A stretch of DNA of 64,000 bases from Tractidigestivibacter montrealensis (GTDB lineage Bacteria; Actinomycetota; Coriobacteriia; Coriobacteriales; Atopobiaceae), in the NCBI RefSeq assembly GCF_024741235.1, contig NZ_JANSKA010000002.1, positions 1 through 64,000 of the forward strand. The letters are read 5' to 3'. The position numbers and the translations under genes are program-made. The first letter of the stretch is position 1. The number at the start of each line of letters is the position of its first letter. Positions 37,593-45,464 of this stretch are shown piece by piece. The notes below the pieces were generated by a model, which was not told the origin of the DNA, did no database searches, and saw only the letters and a list, made by a program, of their open reading frames with translations.

Positions 37593-37615
37593 TATAGTTG
37601 GCCTTGGTTAACTAA
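37593..37615 (+). promoter_or_regulatory. Possible promoter -10 and operator before the metal-binding protein gene
   Basis: TATAGT (37593-37598) resembles a -10 box. Just after it TTGGTTAACTAA (37604-37615) is a near-palindrome centred on GTTAAC, loosely like DtxR/IdeR-type metal repressor sites. No good -35 is seen. Confidence 0.25.
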
Positions 37616-37671
37616 TGATCGCGTAGACGTATGCCCCAGCGACAGTACGGCTGCGCCAAGAGGAGGCACCC

Positions 37672-38055
37672 GTGAAGCCGATCGACATCGTTCTTATCCT
37701 GGCCGTTGTCGTGATTCTCGCCATTGCCATCCGTCGCTTTGTTGGAACCGCCACGGGTACGCGCGACTGCTGCAGCGGCGCCAAGAAGTCCGCAGGCAAG
37801 CAGTTTCGTGCGCGCACGATTGACGACAAGGACGAGAGCCACTATCCCTACCAGGCAAATCTTGAAATTGGCGGCATGAGCTGCGAGCACTGCGTGGAGA
37901 ACGTCACCCGCGCGCTCGATTCCGTCGACGGCACCTGGGCCACGGTCTCGCTTGCCGGTGGCCGCGCGCACGTGCGCTCAAAGTCTCCCATCGACGAGAA
38001 CGCGTACCGCAAGGTCGTCGAGGAGGCCGGCTATCGCCTGGTGGGGCTTGAATGA
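37672..38055 (+). CDS. Membrane-anchored heavy-metal-associated (HMA) domain protein
   Basis: A 127-residue protein. One N-terminal membrane helix (about residues 5-22) is followed by TRDCCSGAKKSAGK, like the short FeoB-associated cysteine-rich membrane proteins. A linker leads to an HMA domain (about residues 60-127) with the copper/soft-metal motif GGMSCEHC and the family's YRKVVEEAGYRLVG end. It probably binds Cu+ or a similar ion near the membrane. The ribosome site is AGGAGG. No metal ATPase gene is adjacent. Its stop codon TGA (38053-38055) is the first triplet of the family A palindrome shared with the convergent gene. Confidence 0.83.
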   Translation: MKPIDIVLILAVVVILAIAIRRFVGTATGTRDCCSGAKKSAGKQFRARTIDDKDESHYPYQANLEIGGMSCEHCVENVTRALDSVDGTWATVSLAGGRAHVRSKSPIDENAYRKVVEEAGYRLVGLE

Positions 38056-38081
38056 GACAAAGGGACTGTCCCTTTGTCTCA
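38053..38081. repeat. 29-bp perfect palindrome forming the stop codons of two convergent genes
   Basis: Arms TGAGACAAAGGGAC and GTCCCTTTGTCTCA around a T. The left TGA ends the HMA gene on the plus strand and the right TCA is the TGA stop of the cysteine desulfidase-like gene on the minus strand. The repeat therefore fills the whole space between them and may act as a bidirectional terminator. Confidence 0.93.
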
Positions 38082-39386
38082 TGAGCAAACGGTTTTGCCA
38101 ATCATGATGTTTAGGATTTCGACGTCGGTGGGGTGCATGCCAACGCGGCCCACGTAGCCCATAGAGCGAATGGTCTCCTCGGCCGTCTCGCCGATAAGCC
38201 CCTCGCCAGGCCTAAAGTCCACGTTTGCCAGGGCCATGTCGCAGCCGAGAATCGCCGCGTCCACCGCTGCCGCAATCTTTGCCGCGCAGCTTGGCTTGGC
38301 GCCGTCGCACACGATGCCGCCCACGTTTGCCAGCGTGTTCGCAATGGTCGCCTGATACTGCCCAAAGGAGCCCCCGCGCAGGTAGCACACGGCCGCCCCG
38401 GCTCCGGTCGCCGCCGTCACCGCGCCGCAGAACGCCGAGAGCTCGCCAATGAAGCGCTTGGCGTGGATGGCCGTGAGGTCCGAGAGCGCCACTGCGCGCA
38501 GCATCTCGTCGTGGGGGACGCGCAGGTATCTGGCGTATTCCGCAACCGGCAGCGAGCAGGTGATGCCCTGGTTGCCGCTTCCGCAATTGATGACCACGGG
38601 CATGGCGCAGCCGCTCATGCGCGCGTCGGAGCCTGCCGCGGCAGCAGCCCGCGCGCGGCACGAGATGTCATCGGGCCTTGTGAGCAGGAGCGTCTTGCCA
38701 ATGCGGGCGCCCCAGTCGCCCGACAGCCCCTCGTCCGAGATTGCGGCGTTGAGCTCCACCTGGCGCTCGACCATCTCGCGAATGTCCTCGACGTAGACCT
38801 CGTGTACAAACTCCCAGATTCCCTCCAGCGAGAGGGACGAGAGGCCCGGCTCCTCCGGCTCGCCGTCGGCGCCGCAGGTGTCCTGCTCGTTTGTCGTGAC
38901 GCCATCGACGCTGACGGTCATCCCGTCGCGCGAGAGCTCGACCACGTTGGTGTGGCGGCCTGCCACGCAGGCCACGCCGGTGTGGCCTTGACCCGTGGCG
39001 ACCGCGCGCACGTAGAGGTTGGGCACGCCCTCGGCGAGAGAGACCGAGCAGAACCCCGCCGAGACAAGCTCGCGCGTGCGCTGACGGTCCTTCTCGCCCA
39101 CGCCCTCAAGCACCTCGAGCGCTCGCGTGGCGTCGCCGCCAACGGCACCCAGCGTTGCTGCGGCCTCTATGCCGCGCTGGTCACCGGAGTTGGGTACCGT
39201 CACGCTCTTTACGTTCTTGATGATGTTGCCGCTGCAGGAGACCTCGAGGTGCTCCGGTGTGGCACCCAACGCGTCGCGCGCGAGGGCGGCCACGTAGGCC
39301 ACGGCGATGGGCTCGGTGCAACCAAGGGCGCAGACAAGCTCACGCCTTAGGATGTCGAGATAGGTGTCGTAGGTGCTGCAATCCAT
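38079..39386 (-). CDS. L-cysteine desulfidase / UPF0597 (CyuA-like) family protein
   Basis: A 435-residue protein of the serine dehydratase alpha-like UPF0597 family; characterised members (CyuA/YhaM, archaeal CdsB) release sulfide, ammonia and pyruvate from cysteine using an iron-sulfur cluster. Visible motifs are GCTEPIAVAYVAALA, SGNIIKNVKSVTVPN, VINCGSGNQGITCSLPV and GIVCDGAKPSCAAKI. Cysteines in GCTEP, NCGSGNQG and the last motif suit [4Fe-4S] coordination. Length is standard. It ends exactly at the family A palindrome. With the transsulfuration pair at the window start, it suggests cysteine is also used as a catabolic substrate. Confidence 0.85.
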   Translation of the reverse strand: MDCSTYDTYLDILRRELVCALGCTEPIAVAYVAALARDALGATPEHLEVSCSGNIIKNVKSVTVPNSGDQRGIEAAATLGAVGGDATRALEVLEGVGEKDRQRTRELVSAGFCSVSLAEGVPNLYVRAVATGQGHTGVACVAGRHTNVVELSRDGMTVSVDGVTTNEQDTCGADGEPEEPGLSSLSLEGIWEFVHEVYVEDIREMVERQVELNAAISDEGLSGDWGARIGKTLLLTRPDDISCRARAAAAAGSDARMSGCAMPVVINCGSGNQGITCSLPVAEYARYLRVPHDEMLRAVALSDLTAIHAKRFIGELSAFCGAVTAATGAGAAVCYLRGGSFGQYQATIANTLANVGGIVCDGAKPSCAAKIAAAVDAAILGCDMALANVDFRPGEGLIGETAEETIRSMGYVGRVGMHPTDVEILNIMIGKTVCS

Positions 39387-39443
39387 GGGCCCTCCAGCCG
39401 TTGTCGTGCGCTGCTCTGCGCGCGGTTGGAGGAAACGGTAGCG

Positions 39444-40205
39444 CTAGAGTGAGGCGATGTCACGCCGGTTGGTCTCCTCGCCGTCAAACCTCCGGACGAC
39501 GTTTGGGAGCTCGCGGGCCAGGCGAGACATGGGCCCGTGCCATACGGCCCGGCGCGGCCAGGCGTGCCCTACGTAGATGGTCCGCAGCCCGCAGTCGGGG
39601 TGAGGGAAGTCGCGGCGTGAGTCATTGCCAACCATGAGACACTCGTCGCACGTGAGGCCAAGCGCGTTCACAAACTCCTGGTAGAAGCGGGCGTTTGGCT
39701 TGAGTCTATACGCGTTGTCCCAGTTCGAGACCAGCACGAAGTCCTCGGGCGAGAGGCCCGCCCAGCCCATGCGCGCCTCGACGCAGGCTTCCGAGAAGGC
39801 CGGGTTTGTCGCCAGTGCGCAGGTGAGGCCCAGCTCATGCACCGTGTCGACGGTCTTGCGCCCACCACGCTGGGGGCGCGCCGCAACTATGCCGCCACGC
39901 AGGGTGGGAACAATCTCTCGATCGTAGTAGTTGATGGCATCCGCAATCACGGGGTCATCCAGGGGGATGCCTGTGAGCGCGCGGAACTCGCGATTAAAGG
40001 CCTGGTGGTTGGTGAGGTCGTCGGAGCGGCTGCGGTTCTCTATGGCAAGGTAGCCCCTCGTGAAGGGGACGCCCATGAGTGGCGCGGGAGTGCGCGAGAT
40101 GTCGCCGAGAAGCCCAGAGAGCCCCGCCACGTAGCGCGTCATGAATGCGGTGAAGTTGATGTCGAGCAGGGTGTCGTCGAGGTCGAAGAGAACCGCCTTT
40201 ATCAT
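39444..40205 (-). CDS. HAD family hydrolase
   Basis: A 253-residue HAD hydrolase. Motif I is AVLFDLDDTLL (D8, D10), motif II lies in LTCALATNP, a conserved lysine in RLKPNARFYQEF, and motif IV in MVGNDSRRDFPHPDCG. The cap between motifs I and II is helical (C1 type). The ATG at 40205 begins the first strand directly and has GGGGGG upstream; a start 16 codons earlier is less likely. It is upstream of the cysteine desulfidase-like gene on the same strand, 57 nt apart, so the two may be cotranscribed. Substrate unknown. Confidence 0.84.
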   Translation of the reverse strand: MIKAVLFDLDDTLLDINFTAFMTRYVAGLSGLLGDISRTPAPLMGVPFTRGYLAIENRSRSDDLTNHQAFNREFRALTGIPLDDPVIADAINYYDREIVPTLRGGIVAARPQRGGRKTVDTVHELGLTCALATNPAFSEACVEARMGWAGLSPEDFVLVSNWDNAYRLKPNARFYQEFVNALGLTCDECLMVGNDSRRDFPHPDCGLRTIYVGHAWPRRAVWHGPMSRLARELPNVVRRFDGEETNRRDIASL

Positions 40206-40510
40206 GCCGTCAACCCCCCGTCTTGCCTTAACTCGGGCTCTTCCCGTGAGCACTGATACCCCAATGTGACCCTACAGAACCCCGGCTTACGATGCAAGGT
40301 TACTCGTGAGAACCCCATTGGCCTAAGCCTTGTGGCGCTTTTGTCGCCTACGTTTCTATTTGACCGCTGGCGGTTGAGACCTCTATTCATCTCCCGGAAA
40401 CCTATATATTTTCATGCAGAAAATAAGTACGGCTATAACAGTTGCACGGCGGTGGCCTACGGGCCAGGGGTCACGTTCCGGGTATGGATTGAGCCTTTGG
40501 AGGTGGAGAC
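40206..40510. other. Intergenic region between divergent HAD and ROK-type genes
   Basis: These 305 bases become AT-rich on the right. TTGACC near 40359 could be a -35 box. The sharp palindrome at 40407-40425 and TATATA beside it mark the probable promoter of the regulator. GGAGGTGGAGAC precedes its ATG. No ORF is convincing. Confidence 0.55.
40407..40425. promoter_or_regulatory. Perfect palindrome, candidate operator of the ROK-type repressor
   Basis: TATTTTCATGCAGAAAATA has perfect 7-bp arms (TATTTTC/GAAAATA) around 5 nt. AT-rich TTTTC/GAAAA sites are usual for NagC/XylR-type ROK repressors. It lies 86 bp before the regulator ATG, next to TATATA, fitting autoregulation. Confidence 0.55.
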
Positions 40511-41461
40511 ATGTCGGGCAGTACCGAGTACGCCGCAGACGCCAACCGAGCCCGCATCATGCGAGCCATCGTCGATCACGGACCCCTTTCGCGCGTGGAG
40601 ATCGCGCAGGTGAGCGGCCTGTCTCCGGCCACCGTGACGCGCAACATCGCCTACCTCATGACGGTGGGCGTGCTCGCCGAGGACACTACCCGCGTGCGCA
40701 CGGAGGGCAGGAGCCGTATTCCCGTCATGGTGAACGCGAGCTATGGCCGCATTGCCATCGTGAGCCTTACGTATTGTGGTGCCACGCTCTACCAGTATGA
40801 CATGGCGCTCGAGCCCTGCGCCGAGCCCATCTCGCTTGGGGGAGACTTTGCCCCGGCGGACCTCCCGCGTGTGGTTGCGGCGCATCTCTCGCGTTCTGAC
40901 GCGGAGTTCGAGAAGACGCTTCGCGCTGTGGGCATTCTTCACTGCGATGACTCCTGGGACGCCGTCCGTGGCCTTGCGGACTCACTCTCGCGCTGCCTCG
41001 AGGTTCCCACCTTCGAGCAGCGTGCGGAGGACTGTGCGGAGTACAAGATCCTTCACGACGAGTCGGAGGAGGCGAGCGAGAACCACCTGCTCGTGAGCCT
41101 AGGCTCCGAGGTCCTCGTGGGCATCGCCCAGGGTGGGAAGCGCCTTCCGTTGAGAAACGGCTCGTATGCCGAGATAAGCCGACCCCTCGCCAACAGCGGC
41201 GAGCCCGAGGGCACGATCGTCGACCGCCTCGTCGACGTCCTCTCGATCTTCACCTCGCTTTTCACCATAGATGCCATCTTCATGATGGGCTCCGGCGAGG
41301 AGGCCCTGCTCGCCGGCGTTCCCGTCGACCTGGGAGACATCGCCAAGGCAGGAAGCGTCTCCGGGGAGCTTCCCAGGGTCGTCGTTGTGAGCCAGACCTC
41401 GCGGGAGATGTCACGCATCATGACCGCGCAGGTACGGGGCATGCTCCTGTGCACCGGTTGA
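40511..41461 (+). CDS. ROK-type winged-helix transcriptional repressor
   Basis: A 316-residue regulator. The N-terminal winged helix (about residues 8-70) has RARIMRAIVDHGPLSRVEIAQ and GLSPATVTRNIAYL as recognition helix, then RTEGRSRIP, the ROK/NagC style. The rest resembles a degenerate ROK sugar-kinase fold: it lacks clear ATP and zinc motifs, so it probably senses a ligand without catalysis. It starts the operon for PTS IIB-IIC-IID 80 nt downstream, which it most likely controls. GGAGGTGGAGAC is the ribosome site. A palindromic candidate operator lies upstream. Confidence 0.78.
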   Translation: MSGSTEYAADANRARIMRAIVDHGPLSRVEIAQVSGLSPATVTRNIAYLMTVGVLAEDTTRVRTEGRSRIPVMVNASYGRIAIVSLTYCGATLYQYDMALEPCAEPISLGGDFAPADLPRVVAAHLSRSDAEFEKTLRAVGILHCDDSWDAVRGLADSLSRCLEVPTFEQRAEDCAEYKILHDESEEASENHLLVSLGSEVLVGIAQGGKRLPLRNGSYAEISRPLANSGEPEGTIVDRLVDVLSIFTSLFTIDAIFMMGSGEEALLAGVPVDLGDIAKAGSVSGELPRVVVVSQTSREMSRIMTAQVRGMLLCTG

Positions 41462-41540
41462 CCGGGTTCGCACAGGTCATGGGGCCGTGGCCAAACCACG
41501 GCATGACGCGCGCGAAGGCGCGAAAAGGGAAGGGGTAAGC

Positions 41541-42023
41541 ATGGTAGTTCTCGTTAGGTGCGACGACCGCCTCATCCACGGCCAGTGCATGACCGTCGTG
41601 GTGAAGGGCAACCATATCGAGCGCATCATCGTCGTCGACGACCTCACGGCGAGCAACTCGATCCTCCGCTCGGTCTTCAAGGCCGCCGTCCCGGCCGACA
41701 TGAAGGCTGGCGTCTACACGGTGGACGACGCGGCGCCGCTCATCGAGAAGGCCATGGGGGACGACGTTCGCACGCTCGTGCTCATGAAGTCTCCCATCAC
41801 GTACAAGCGTCTGCTGGAGAAGGTACCCGAGCTTCCCAAGGAGCTCAACGTTGGCCCCATGTCCAAGCGCAAGGGCACCACGGAGGTGACCCTCACCTCC
41901 CACCTCATGCCCGACGAGGCGCAGGCGGTGAAGGACGTCGTGGACCAGGGTGCCCACGTGTTCTTCCAGCAGGTTCCCAGCCAACCCGTCGTCGAGTGGG
42001 ACGACGTGAAGGACAGGTTCTAG
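41541..42023 (+). CDS. PTS mannose/fructose/sorbose-family IIB component
   Basis: A 160-residue phosphotransferase IIB of the mannose type. The phosphorylated histidine is H13 in RCDDRLIHGQ. IERIIVVDDLTASN and GPMSKRKGTTEVT follow the family pattern. It takes phosphate from a IIA domain and passes it to the incoming sugar through IIC-IID. GGAAGGGG precedes the ATG at 41541; a frame extending upstream to 41487 is not conserved. No IIA gene is in the operon. Sugar specificity cannot be read. Confidence 0.9.
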   Translation: MVVLVRCDDRLIHGQCMTVVVKGNHIERIIVVDDLTASNSILRSVFKAAVPADMKAGVYTVDDAAPLIEKAMGDDVRTLVLMKSPITYKRLLEKVPELPKELNVGPMSKRKGTTEVTLTSHLMPDEAQAVKDVVDQGAHVFFQQVPSQPVVEWDDVKDRF

Positions 42024-42105
42024 GGTCCGTGCGCGGACCTTGGCCTGAGCAAGATCCCGCCACGGCGGGATAGGTCCTGGTGTCAGAGGAAAGGAAGGTA
42101 CTGCC

Positions 42106-42876
42106 ATGAGTTTTCTACAGGCACTGCTCCTGGCACTGTTCGGGTGGATGGGCTCCATCTACTCGCCGGTGCTCATAGGAGGCCTCGCAGGCTGGTACAC
42201 GATCGGTCGACCGCTGGTCTCGGGCATGATCATCGGCATCATCCTTGGTGACGTCCAGACCGGCATCATCATGGGCGCCGCCATCCAGATGCTCTACATC
42301 GGCCTCGTGACCCCCGGTGGTACCATGCCCGCCGACGTCAACTTTGCCGCGTGGATTGGCATCCCGCTTGCCATGGTCGCCGGTGCCGGCAAGGAGTACG
42401 CTCTTGCGCTCGCCGTGCCGCTGTCGTCGCTAGGCGTTCTCGCCGTCTATGGCCTGTGCGCCATCAACCTGTACTTCGTCCACAAGCAGGACGCCGATGT
42501 CGAGGCCGGTAAGCTCGACGCCGCCGCTCGCATTCCCCTCGTTGGCCAGATCACCAACTTCGTGCTGCGCTTCTTCCCGATTCTTCTCATCAACTTCTTT
42601 GGCCAGGACCTCATCACCGCGCTTGTTAACGCCCTTCCCGTCCAGGTGACCGACATCCTCCAGATCTTCGCCAACATGCTGCCGCTCGTCGGCTTCATGC
42701 TCCTCATGCGCATGATTTGCAAGCGTGACGTCGACCTCATCCTCTTCTGCGTTGGCTTTGCGCTCATGTCCGTGCTCCAGCTCGGCATGGTCACCATCGT
42801 GATCTTCGCGCTGGGCATTGCCTACCTCGACTACCGCGGCACCAACGCCGCTGCTGCCCCTGAGAGGAGTGAGTAG
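42106..42876 (+). CDS. PTS mannose/fructose/sorbose-family IIC component
   Basis: A 256-residue membrane protein, the sugar channel of a mannose-family PTS. It is mostly hydrophobic with about seven or eight helices. The conserved GGLAGWYTIGRPLVSGMIIGIILGD region and QMLYIGLVTPGGTMPADVNFA mark the family. The ribosome site is GGAAAGGAAGG. It lies 82 nt after IIB and 2 nt before IID. It forms the transport complex with IID. Confidence 0.92.
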   Translation: MSFLQALLLALFGWMGSIYSPVLIGGLAGWYTIGRPLVSGMIIGIILGDVQTGIIMGAAIQMLYIGLVTPGGTMPADVNFAAWIGIPLAMVAGAGKEYALALAVPLSSLGVLAVYGLCAINLYFVHKQDADVEAGKLDAAARIPLVGQITNFVLRFFPILLINFFGQDLITALVNALPVQVTDILQIFANMLPLVGFMLLMRMICKRDVDLILFCVGFALMSVLQLGMVTIVIFALGIAYLDYRGTNAAAAPERSE

Positions 42877-42878
42877 AC

Positions 42879-43739
42879 ATGGCAAACGACATCACCACCG
42901 AGGACCAGGAGATGGGCGGCGCCAAGAAGCTTAGCAAGAGTGCCATTCGCCGCGCGTACTGGGACTGGATGTTCTACAACCTGTCCGTGCAGAACTTCGA
43001 GAGGATGCAAGGCCCGGCCATCATCAAGATGCTGGCTGACGTCCGCGAGGACCTCTACCCTGGCGACCCAGAGGCGCAGCAGGAGATGCTCGAGCGCCAC
43101 GAGGTCTTCTTCAACACCGAGCCGTACCTGGGCAGCATCGTCCCCGGCATCGTCCTTGGCATGGAGGCGAGCAAGGCAGAGGGCAACGACGAGATCTCTT
43201 CTGAGTTCATCAACTCGATCAAGACCGCGCTCATGGGGCCCTTCGCCGGCATCGGTGACTCGCTGCTCCCCGGCACGCTGATCCCGATCCTGCTCTCCAT
43301 TGCTCTGGGCATGTCGCCCAACGGCGAGGTCACCGGCCCAATCTTCTACATCGTGGTCTTCCTGGCCATCATGCTGCCACTCACCTGGTTCCTCTTCTCC
43401 TACGGCGTCAAGGCCGGCGCCAACGCTGCGGAGCTGGTGCTCTCGGGCGGCATCAAGGACAAGGTAACCCGTGCCGCCGAGGTCGTTGGCCTCATCGTCG
43501 TGGGCGCCATCTGCGCGCAGTACGCAAAGTTCAACATTGGCCTCGTCTACACCAGCGGCGACCTCACGATCAACATCGCAAGCATCCTGGACTCAATCTT
43601 CCCCGAGCTACCGGTGCTGATCATCTCCTTTGTGACCTACTGGCTCATGGTCAAGAAGAACTGGTCTGCCGGCAAGACCATGCTGCTCATGCTCGCGATT
43701 TCCATCGTGGGCTACTTCACCACAATCCTCACGGTCTAG
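42879..43739 (+). CDS. PTS mannose/fructose/sorbose-family IID component
   Basis: A 286-residue IID component. The N-terminal cytoplasmic part has SAIRRAYWDWMFYNLSVQNFERMQG, and the conserved MGPFAGIGDSLLPGTLIPI lies around residue 118. Three or four membrane helices are at the C-terminal half, ending with a hydrophobic stretch. It sits with IIC in the membrane and completes the permease. Its ATG follows the IIC stop by 2 nt with GAGAGGAGTGAG as ribosome site. A hairpin and then a palindromic repeat follow the stop. Confidence 0.93.
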   Translation: MANDITTEDQEMGGAKKLSKSAIRRAYWDWMFYNLSVQNFERMQGPAIIKMLADVREDLYPGDPEAQQEMLERHEVFFNTEPYLGSIVPGIVLGMEASKAEGNDEISSEFINSIKTALMGPFAGIGDSLLPGTLIPILLSIALGMSPNGEVTGPIFYIVVFLAIMLPLTWFLFSYGVKAGANAAELVLSGGIKDKVTRAAEVVGLIVVGAICAQYAKFNIGLVYTSGDLTINIASILDSIFPELPVLIISFVTYWLMVKKNWSAGKTMLLMLAISIVGYFTTILTV

Positions 43740-43768
43740 TAGTGGAACCTGCATAGTCGCAATGCCTT

Positions 43769-43808
43769 CGTGGGGGCGCGCCCGTCATTTGACTGGCACG
43801 CCCCCACG
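43769..43808 (+). terminator. Hairpin after the PTS operon
   Basis: CGTGGGGGCG (43769-43778) pairs perfectly with CGCCCCCACG (43799-43808) over a 20-nt loop, 30 nt after the IID stop. No T run; a family A palindrome follows at once. Confidence 0.6.
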
Positions 43809-43812
43809 CGTA

Positions 43813-43859
43813 TGAGACAAAGGGACTGTCCCTTTGTCTCTGGCTGTCCCTTTGTCTCA
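43813..43859. repeat. Family A palindrome with a duplicated right arm
   Basis: TGAGACAAAGGGAC (43813-43826) and its complement (43827-43840), followed after 4 nt by a second right arm CTGTCCCTTTGTCTCA ending at 43859. Unlike the other copies it does not overlap a stop codon. Confidence 0.88.
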
Positions 43860-43906
43860 TGGCTGCTCGGCGCTCCCGCACATTTAGAAAAAAAGACACC
43901 TGACGC

Positions 43907-43936
43907 TTGAAATTATGCCTACGAACAGGCTAATCT
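43907..43936 (+). promoter_or_regulatory. Probable rpsA promoter
   Basis: TTGAAA (43907-43912), 18-nt spacer, TAATCT (43931-43936). It lies in the 332-base gap 43740-44071, after the PTS hairpin and the family A repeat. The remaining ~135 bases form a GC-rich leader with GAGAGGGG before the rpsA start. Confidence 0.5.
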
Positions 43937-44071
43937 ATCCAGTGCATGCGCGTCCGCCATGCAGCGTATCTGTCGGCCCCCGAGAGCATGTAAGTTCGCC
44001 TAAGCGTTCGTGCGCGAGCGCGGAAGCGCAGACCATGACGACCGGGGCCCCGTTTCGAGAGGGGTCCACCT

Positions 44072-45268
44072 TTGAGTGAGATTCAGAACTCGTCCATCTT
44101 CGCGCTGGATGATATTTCCGACGAGGAGATGAACAACCTCATCGACGGTACCGTTACCGATTTCGACGAGGGCGATCTTGTCACCGGAACCGTCGTCAAG
44201 ATCGAGCGCGACGAGGTCCTGCTTGACATCGGCTACAAGTCTGAGGGCGTCATTCCTGCTCGCGAGCTTTCCATCCGCAAGGACGTCAACCCTGCCGACG
44301 TCGTCTCGCTGGGCGATCAGATCGAGGCTCTCGTCCTTCAGAAGGAGGACAAGGAGGGTCGTCTCGTCCTCTCCAAGAAGCGTGCCGAGTACGAGCGTGC
44401 CTGGAACCGCGTGGAGGAGAAGTTCAACTCCGGCGAGACCGTCGAGGGCGAGGTCATCGAGGTCGTCAAGGGCGGCCTTATCCTCGACATCGGTCTTCGC
44501 GGCTTCCTGCCCGCCTCCCTCGTTGACCTTCGCCGCGTGAAGGACCTTAACGCCTACCTCGGCACCCGCATCGAGGCCCGCGTCATCGAGATGGATCGCA
44601 ACCGCAACAACGTCGTGCTTTCTCGCCGCGTCGTGCTCGAGGAGGCCCGCAAGGCCGAGCGCCAGGAGATCCTCTCCAAGCTCAAGCCCGGCATGCGCCT
44701 CAAGGGCACCGTGTCCTCTATCGTGGACTTTGGCGCCTTCGTGGACCTCGGCGGCATCGACGGCCTGGTTCACATCTCCGAGCTCTCCTGGAACCACGTC
44801 AACCACCCCTCCGAGGTCGTCAAGGTCGGCCAGGAGGTCGAGGTTCAGGTGCTCGACGTCGACCTCAACCGCGAGCGCATCTCCCTTGGTCTCAAGCAGA
44901 CCACCGAGGATCCTTGGCGCACGCTCGTCAAGAAGTACCCCGTGGGAGCCATCGTTGAGGGCAAGGTCACCAAGCTCGTCACCTTTGGTGCCTTTGTTGA
45001 CCTCGGCGAGGGCGTCGAGGGCCTCGTCCACATCTCCGAGATGGCCAAGAGCCACGTGGACGCCCCCTCGCAGGTCTGCCAGGTTGGCGACACCGTCCAG
45101 GTGAAGGTCATGGAGATCGACCTCGACCGTCGTCGCATCTCCCTGTCCATGAAGGCTGCTGCCGAGACCCTGGGCACCGAGGTCGAGGTCAAGCCTCTGC
45201 CCGAGAGCGACAAGCCTGCCGAGAAGGACGAGGCCGCTGAGGCCGAGGCTGAGCCTGCTGCCGAGTAG
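44072..45268 (+). CDS. rpsA: Ribosomal protein S1 (four S1 domains)
   Basis: A 398-residue S1 protein with four OB-fold S1 repeats beginning near residues 34, 120, 208 and 291. The third and fourth have the canonical GAFVDLGGIDGLVHISELS and GAFVDLGEGVEGLVHISEM. The tail is acidic and alanine-rich. Actinobacteria commonly have four-domain S1, against six in E. coli. It helps mRNA bind the 30S subunit. The TTG at 44072 follows GAGAGGGG by 7 nt and there is no better ATG before the first domain. It is transcribed alone with a strong terminator. Confidence 0.95.
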   Translation: MSEIQNSSIFALDDISDEEMNNLIDGTVTDFDEGDLVTGTVVKIERDEVLLDIGYKSEGVIPARELSIRKDVNPADVVSLGDQIEALVLQKEDKEGRLVLSKKRAEYERAWNRVEEKFNSGETVEGEVIEVVKGGLILDIGLRGFLPASLVDLRRVKDLNAYLGTRIEARVIEMDRNRNNVVLSRRVVLEEARKAERQEILSKLKPGMRLKGTVSSIVDFGAFVDLGGIDGLVHISELSWNHVNHPSEVVKVGQEVEVQVLDVDLNRERISLGLKQTTEDPWRTLVKKYPVGAIVEGKVTKLVTFGAFVDLGEGVEGLVHISEMAKSHVDAPSQVCQVGDTVQVKVMEIDLDRRRISLSMKAAAETLGTEVEVKPLPESDKPAEKDEAAEAEAEPAAE

Positions 45269-45311
45269 CTCTTGCTCGTATCGGTTTAGCGTCGAGCAAA
45301 TGCACGTGATG

Positions 45312-45343
45312 GGGGAGTCGCCTTCAGGTGGCTCCCCTTTTTT
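45312..45343 (+). terminator. Terminator of rpsA
   Basis: GGGGAGTCGCC (45312-45322), TTCA, GGTGGCTCCCC (45327-45337), then six T. The stem has 11 pairs including two G-T. Confidence 0.92.
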
Positions 45344-45424
45344 GTGTGCAAGATATGTAGAACACTAATAGTAATAATTCTCGATAATGAAGATCTCCTC
45401 CGGTGGAATACTAACAACAGCAAT

Positions 45425-45449
45425 TAAGAACAGTTACTAATAAGAACAG
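45425..45449 (+). promoter_or_regulatory. Direct repeat in the dps upstream region
   Basis: TAAGAACAG occurs at 45425-45433 and 45441-45449, 16 bp apart, just before the AGGAGG of dps. The region 45360-45450 is unusually AT-rich, with GATAAT at 45383-45388 as a possible -10. It could bind a redox or iron regulator; no known box is matched. Confidence 0.3.
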
Positions 45450-45464
45450 ACACAGGAGGATACA

